Below are positions 30,281-32,471 of a stretch of 32,471 nucleotides of DNA, one piece after another. Source of the DNA: JBBPZA01 sp038330095 (GTDB lineage: Bacteria > Actinomycetota > Thermoleophilia > Solirubrobacterales > Solirubrobacteraceae); contig JBBQNQ010000029.1 of assembly GCA_038330095.1 (NCBI GenBank), positions 1 to 32,471 on the forward strand. Reading direction: 5' to 3'. Within the stretch, counting starts at the first letter, position 1. Each line of letters begins with the position of its first letter. The notes beneath the pieces were generated by a model that was given only the letters and a program-made list of their open reading frames with translations, had not been told where the DNA came from and made no database searches. Position numbers and translations under genes: made by a program.

Positions 30281-31221
30281 CCGCCCCGGCGGCGGCGCCG
30301 CGCAAGGACCGCGCGGCCGCCCTGTCGATCGCCTCCAACACGGCGCTCATCGTCCTCAAGCTCATAGCGGGCGTGATCACCGGCTCGGTGGCGATCGTCA
30401 CCGAGGCGATCCACTCGAGCATCGACCTCGTCGCCTCGATCATCGCCTTCGTCTCCGTGCGCAAGGCCGACGAGCCGGCCGACGAGGAACACCGCTACGG
30501 CCACTACAAGATCGAGAACCTCGCCGCCGCGATCGAGGGCATGCTCATCCTCGTCGGCTCCGGGATCATCATCGTCGAGGCCACTCGGCGCCTGATCGTC
30601 GGCTCAACGGTCGACTCCCTGGGCTTCGGCATAGCCGTGATCGCCTTCAGCGCGGTGACGAACCTCTGCGTCTCCGCCCTGATCGCCCGCCGCGCGCGCC
30701 AGACCGAGTCCGCGGCGCTGGAGGGCGACGCCGCCCACCTGCGCACCGACGCGTTCACCTCCTTCGGCGTCCTCGCCGGCCTGATCCTGGTCCAGGTGAC
30801 TGGCGCCGAGTGGATCGACCCCGCCGTCGCCCTGGCCGTCGCGGGCGCGATCGTCTTCGCCGGCCTGCGCCTGGTGACCCGCTCCTCGCGCGTGCTCGTC
30901 GACGAGGCCCTTCCCGAGGAGGAGCGAGAGGCCATCCGCGACGCCGTGCGGACCTTCGGACCCCGTGGGGTCGCCGGCTTCCACGGGCTGCGCACCCGCC
31001 GCGGTGGCGCCCACCGCTACGTCGACCTGCACGTGCAGTTCCGCGCGGGGACGACGCTCGAGGACGCCCATACGACCGCTCACGAGCTCCAGGACGAGAT
31101 CTCAGCGCGCCTGCGCAACGCCGACGTTCTCATCCACCTGGAGCCCGAGGACCGGGTGCGCCCGGGAACCGAGATCCCGGCTGCGGGACGCGCAGCCGGG
31201 CGGGGGGTCAGCGCAGGTTGA
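30265..31221 (+). CDS. Cation diffusion facilitator family transporter
   Basis: 318 residues. A proton- or sodium-coupled exporter of Zn, Fe, Mn or Co ions. Six membrane helices are seen between about 20 and 215. The helix 2 metal site is in TEAIHSSIDLVASI and the helix 5 HxxxD site is in HLRTDAFTSFGVL; both are intact. A cytoplasmic C-terminal domain (from about 218) has the CDF fold pattern HRYVDLHVQFRAGTTLEDAH. The ATG at 30265 overlaps rdgB by 16 bases. Metal specificity is not readable. It overlaps the tail of the convergent small membrane gene by 14 bases. Confidence 0.92.
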   Translation: MARSVTAPAAAPRKDRAAALSIASNTALIVLKLIAGVITGSVAIVTEAIHSSIDLVASIIAFVSVRKADEPADEEHRYGHYKIENLAAAIEGMLILVGSGIIIVEATRRLIVGSTVDSLGFGIAVIAFSAVTNLCVSALIARRARQTESAALEGDAAHLRTDAFTSFGVLAGLILVQVTGAEWIDPAVALAVAGAIVFAGLRLVTRSSRVLVDEALPEEEREAIRDAVRTFGPRGVAGFHGLRTRRGGAHRYVDLHVQFRAGTTLEDAHTTAHELQDEISARLRNADVLIHLEPEDRVRPGTEIPAAGRAAGRGVSAG

Positions 31222-31348
31222 TCGCCGCCGACGCGGCCACCGCGGCGACGACCACGGCATAGCCGTAGTACGCCGAGATCAGGAGCAGGGCGGTGGCGAT
31301 GAGGCAGGCGACCACGGTCACCAGCCAGGCAATCCTTGACAGCGGCAC
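31208..31348 (-). CDS. Small two-helix membrane protein (46 aa)
   Basis: From a GTG start the frame reads MPLSRIAWLVTVVACLIATA, then LLLISAYYGYAVVVAAVAAS and AAINLR: two hydrophobic helices joined by a short YYGY turn, ending in a positive residue. It is convergent with the CDF transporter (14-base overlap) and divergent from the gene at 31369, with only 20 bases between starts, which would explain why that gap exists. No family recognised. Coding is supported by composition and placement only. Confidence 0.52.
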   Translation of the reverse strand: MPLSRIAWLVTVVACLIATALLLISAYYGYAVVVAAVAASAAINLR

Positions 31349-31355
31349 GACCGCC

Positions 31356-31362
31356 TATTCTG
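31356..31362. promoter_or_regulatory. Possible overlapping divergent -10 elements
   Basis: Plus strand: TATTCT (31356-31361) then 7 bases then ATG (31369). Minus strand: CAGAAT (31362-31357) then 8 bases then GTG (31348). The layout copies the nadB/deacetylase promoter at 23868-23874. A TTGACA at 31336-31341 is only 14 bases before TATTCT, so it is not an ideal -35. Confidence 0.38.
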
Positions 31363-31368
31363 GCCTAG

Positions 31369-31680
31369 ATGGAGTCCACGCCCGATCTCGCCCTCGAGCG
31401 GCTGCACGAGCTCGCCCGCGGCGTGCGCGACGCGGTGGTCCTCGATGCGGAGGGCCGGCTGCTCGCCGGCAGCGAGGACCTGGCCGAGCCGGCGGCCGCG
31501 CTCATGCGCGCCACCGACTCCGCCGCGGTGGAGATCGCCGACCCGCGCGGCGCCGTCTACGGGGTGCGTAGCGGCGGGCGGGCCATCGTCGCCGTGGTCG
31601 ATCCGCCGTCGCTGCCCTCCCTGATGCTCTACGACCTGCGCGCAATCCTCGACGGGCTTCCCGAGCCCCGCGCGGCATGA
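31369..31680 (+). CDS. Unknown small protein, roadblock/LC7-like pattern (103 aa)
   Basis: Starts MESTPDLALERLHELARGVR, followed by DAVVLDAEGRLLAGSEDLAE, a segment VYGVRSGGRAIVAVVDPPSLPS (in part) and a C-terminal helix LMLYDLRAILDGLPEP. The helix, then strand pattern with 'VVLDAEGRLLAG', then sheet, then helix resembles MglB/roadblock domains that regulate small GTPases, but the match is by pattern only. ATGA overlap with the next gene. Leaderless start suggested. Confidence 0.6.
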   Translation: MESTPDLALERLHELARGVRDAVVLDAEGRLLAGSEDLAEPAAALMRATDSAAVEIADPRGAVYGVRSGGRAIVAVVDPPSLPSLMLYDLRAILDGLPEPRAA

Positions 31681-31877
31681 GGCAGCGCCGCCTCTCTCAG
31701 GACGTCGCCGGCTCGCTGCGTCGCCGGCGCGAGCGCTTCGTCCTGCGCGTGCGCCTGTACGACGACGGCGGGCGCGCGCGAGCTCTGGAGGCCGAGGGCG
31801 ACGAGGCCCGTCCCCTCGTGGAGGCGGCCGACGCCCTGCTGGAGGCCCGCCCATCGGGTCACCAGCGCCGCCCCTAG
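31677..31877 (+). CDS. Unknown small basic protein (66 aa)
   Basis: Starts MRQRRLSQDVAGSLRRRRER. An Arg-rich N-terminal half, then RLYDDGGRARALEAEGDEAR and an alpha-helical end. The ATG overlaps the stop of the preceding gene (ATGA), so the two are coupled. No motif or membrane segment recognised. Confidence 0.52.
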   Translation: MRQRRLSQDVAGSLRRRRERFVLRVRLYDDGGRARALEAEGDEARPLVEAADALLEARPSGHQRRP

Positions 31878-31913
31878 GAGCGCCTGCCGCCGGCCGCACG
31901 GTCCGGAAAACCC

Positions 31914-31950
31914 GCAAAGCGCGGATTCTGCGCGCGAGATACCGCTTTGC
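31914..31950. repeat. Inverted repeat upstream of hup
   Basis: GCAAAGCG (31914-31921) and CGCTTTGC (31943-31950) are perfect 8-base arms separated by 21 bases. They lie 90-127 bases upstream of the HU start in the 163-base gap. Could be a terminator for the 31677 gene or a regulator site. Confidence 0.45.
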
Positions 31951-32040
31951 CATGCGATTTCTGTACCCCTCCGGGCATACCGTTCGTCTGCGCAGCTTGG
32001 TAGCTTCGCGCCCTCAAACGACAGCGAAGGAGGAGCCCAA

Positions 32041-32319
32041 GTGACGAAGTCCGAATTCGTCGACGCCGTATCGGAGCGGATGGACGGCCTGTCGCGCAAG
32101 CAGGCGAGCGAGGTGGTCGACGCGATGCTCGAGACCATCACGGACACCCTCAAGCGCGGCAGCGACGTGACCTTCTCCGGGTTCGGCAAGTTCCACGTGG
32201 CCGAGCGCGGCTCGCGCGAGGGCGTCAACCCGCGAACCGGCGAGCGGATGCAGATCCCGGCCTCCAAGGTCCCCCGCTTCACCGCCGGCTCCGGCCTCAA
32301 GAACGCGATCAAGCGCTGA
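32041..32319 (+). CDS. hup: HU-family nucleoid DNA-binding protein
   Basis: 92 residues from a GTG with a very strong ribosome-binding site (GAAGGAGGAG at 32026-32035). Sequence landmarks: MTKSEFVDAVSERMDGLSRK, the hydrophobic core VVDAMLETITDTLKRGSDVT, and SGFGKFHVAERGSREGVNPR followed by TGERMQIPASKVPRFTAGSG, the DNA-binding beta arm. Length is that of a plain HU without the lysine-rich tail seen in mycobacterial HupB. A -10-like TAGCTT lies at 32001-32006. Confidence 0.95.
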   Translation: MTKSEFVDAVSERMDGLSRKQASEVVDAMLETITDTLKRGSDVTFSGFGKFHVAERGSREGVNPRTGERMQIPASKVPRFTAGSGLKNAIKR

Positions 32320-32471
32320 CGGCTGGCCGTCCGGAGAGCGCCGCGGACAGCGGGCCGGCGCCCTTCGGCGGGCGCCTGGCCGCGGCGGTGGACGAGCGCG
32401 CGTCCAACCTCGTCCTCGGCCTGGACCCCGACCCGGCCCGGCTGTGGCCCGCCGCGCTGCGCAGCGCGCCC
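32316..32471 (+). CDS. pyrF: Orotidine 5'-phosphate decarboxylase, N-terminal part (cut by window end)
   Basis: The frame after HU reads ...GPAPFGGRLAAAVDERASN then LVLGLDPDPARLWPAALRSA, the N-terminus of type 2 OMP decarboxylase, which makes UMP. The gene continues beyond the window. The start is uncertain: between the HU stop and the conserved LGLDPD there is no ATG or TTG in frame, only CTG at 32316 (overlapping the HU stop as CTGA), CTG at 32376, and a GTG at 32388 that would remove part of the first helix. The coordinate given is the longest plausible start. Confidence 0.8.
   Translation, partial: MTAGRPESAADSGPAPFGGRLAAAVDERASNLVLGLDPDPARLWPAALRSAP

Noticed and set aside
1..32471. tRNA genes, CRISPR arrays, IS elements or prophage
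   Set aside because: No cloverleaf-like TTCGA-type arm in the right context, no spaced direct repeats, and no transposase, integrase or phage structural proteins were found.

Overview
The window is about 32 kb of very GC-rich, gene-dense DNA. Short genes, GTG/TTG starts, 4-base GTGA/ATGA overlaps and many promoter-proximal starts without a ribosome-binding site point to an actinobacterium. The CysO/CysM/Mec cysteine pathway, SPW-type membrane protein, DUF1152, DUF1802 and the many ferritin-like secreted proteins fit a Thermoleophilia/Solirubrobacterales-like lineage. That placement is inference. No tRNA, rRNA, IS element, phage gene or CRISPR array was seen.

Layout. 1-4.3 kb: a medium/long-chain acyl-CoA ligase, a metallophosphoesterase, a DipZ-like thioredoxin-fold protein that has lost its CXXC, and three small proteins, two of them membrane-anchored. 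4.3-8 kb (minus strand): cysteine desulfurase SufS, a Sco1-type copper protein, and a NarL-type response regulator with its histidine kinase. 8.1-15.4 kb: a sulfur-carrier cysteine pathway, made of a rhodanese-MoeB fusion, CysO, CysM and the CysO-Cys peptidase Mec. It is interleaved with four exported ferritin-like diiron proteins, a plastocyanin-like lipoprotein, a TatA-like protein and a zinc-ribbon/DUF2007 membrane protein. 15.4-22.3 kb (minus strand): an unknown protein, a secreted penicillin-acylase-family hydrolase, DUF1152, DUF1802, a beta-hydroxyacid dehydrogenase and a small Cys/His zinc-motif protein. 22.4-26 kb: L-aspartate oxidase diverging from a histone-deacetylase-like hydrolase, then a metallo-beta-lactamase-fold hydrolase. 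26.1-28 kb: two zinc-ribbon proteins and an orphan Flp pilin. 28.1-32.5 kb: overlapping murI-rph-rdgB-CDF transporter genes, small unknown genes, HU, and the start of pyrF, cut by the window end.

How it fits together. CysO (C-terminal Gly-Gly) would be adenylated and sulfurated by the rhodanese-MoeB protein. CysM would use the thiocarboxylate to make CysO-cysteine from O-phosphoserine, and Mec would release cysteine. In Mycobacterium tuberculosis mec-cysO-cysM sit just upstream of murI-rphA-rdgB; here the same two blocks appear in one window about 13 kb apart, so the region looks like an expanded version of that neighbourhood. The most notable regulatory signal is a near-identical palindrome, CGCTAYACTTCSTGAAGT, overlapping the predicted -10 of both the rhodanese-MoeB gene and cysM. 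This suggests one unidentified regulator controls both ends of the pathway. CysM is flanked on each side by a lipoprotein-plus-second-protein pair of ferritin-like genes, suggesting a coupled peroxide/iron and thiol-supply function at the cell surface; this is a hypothesis.

No stretch over 300 bases lacks a gene. The longest gap, 21539-21801, carries repeats, a G-quadruplex candidate and an inverted repeat, described below.
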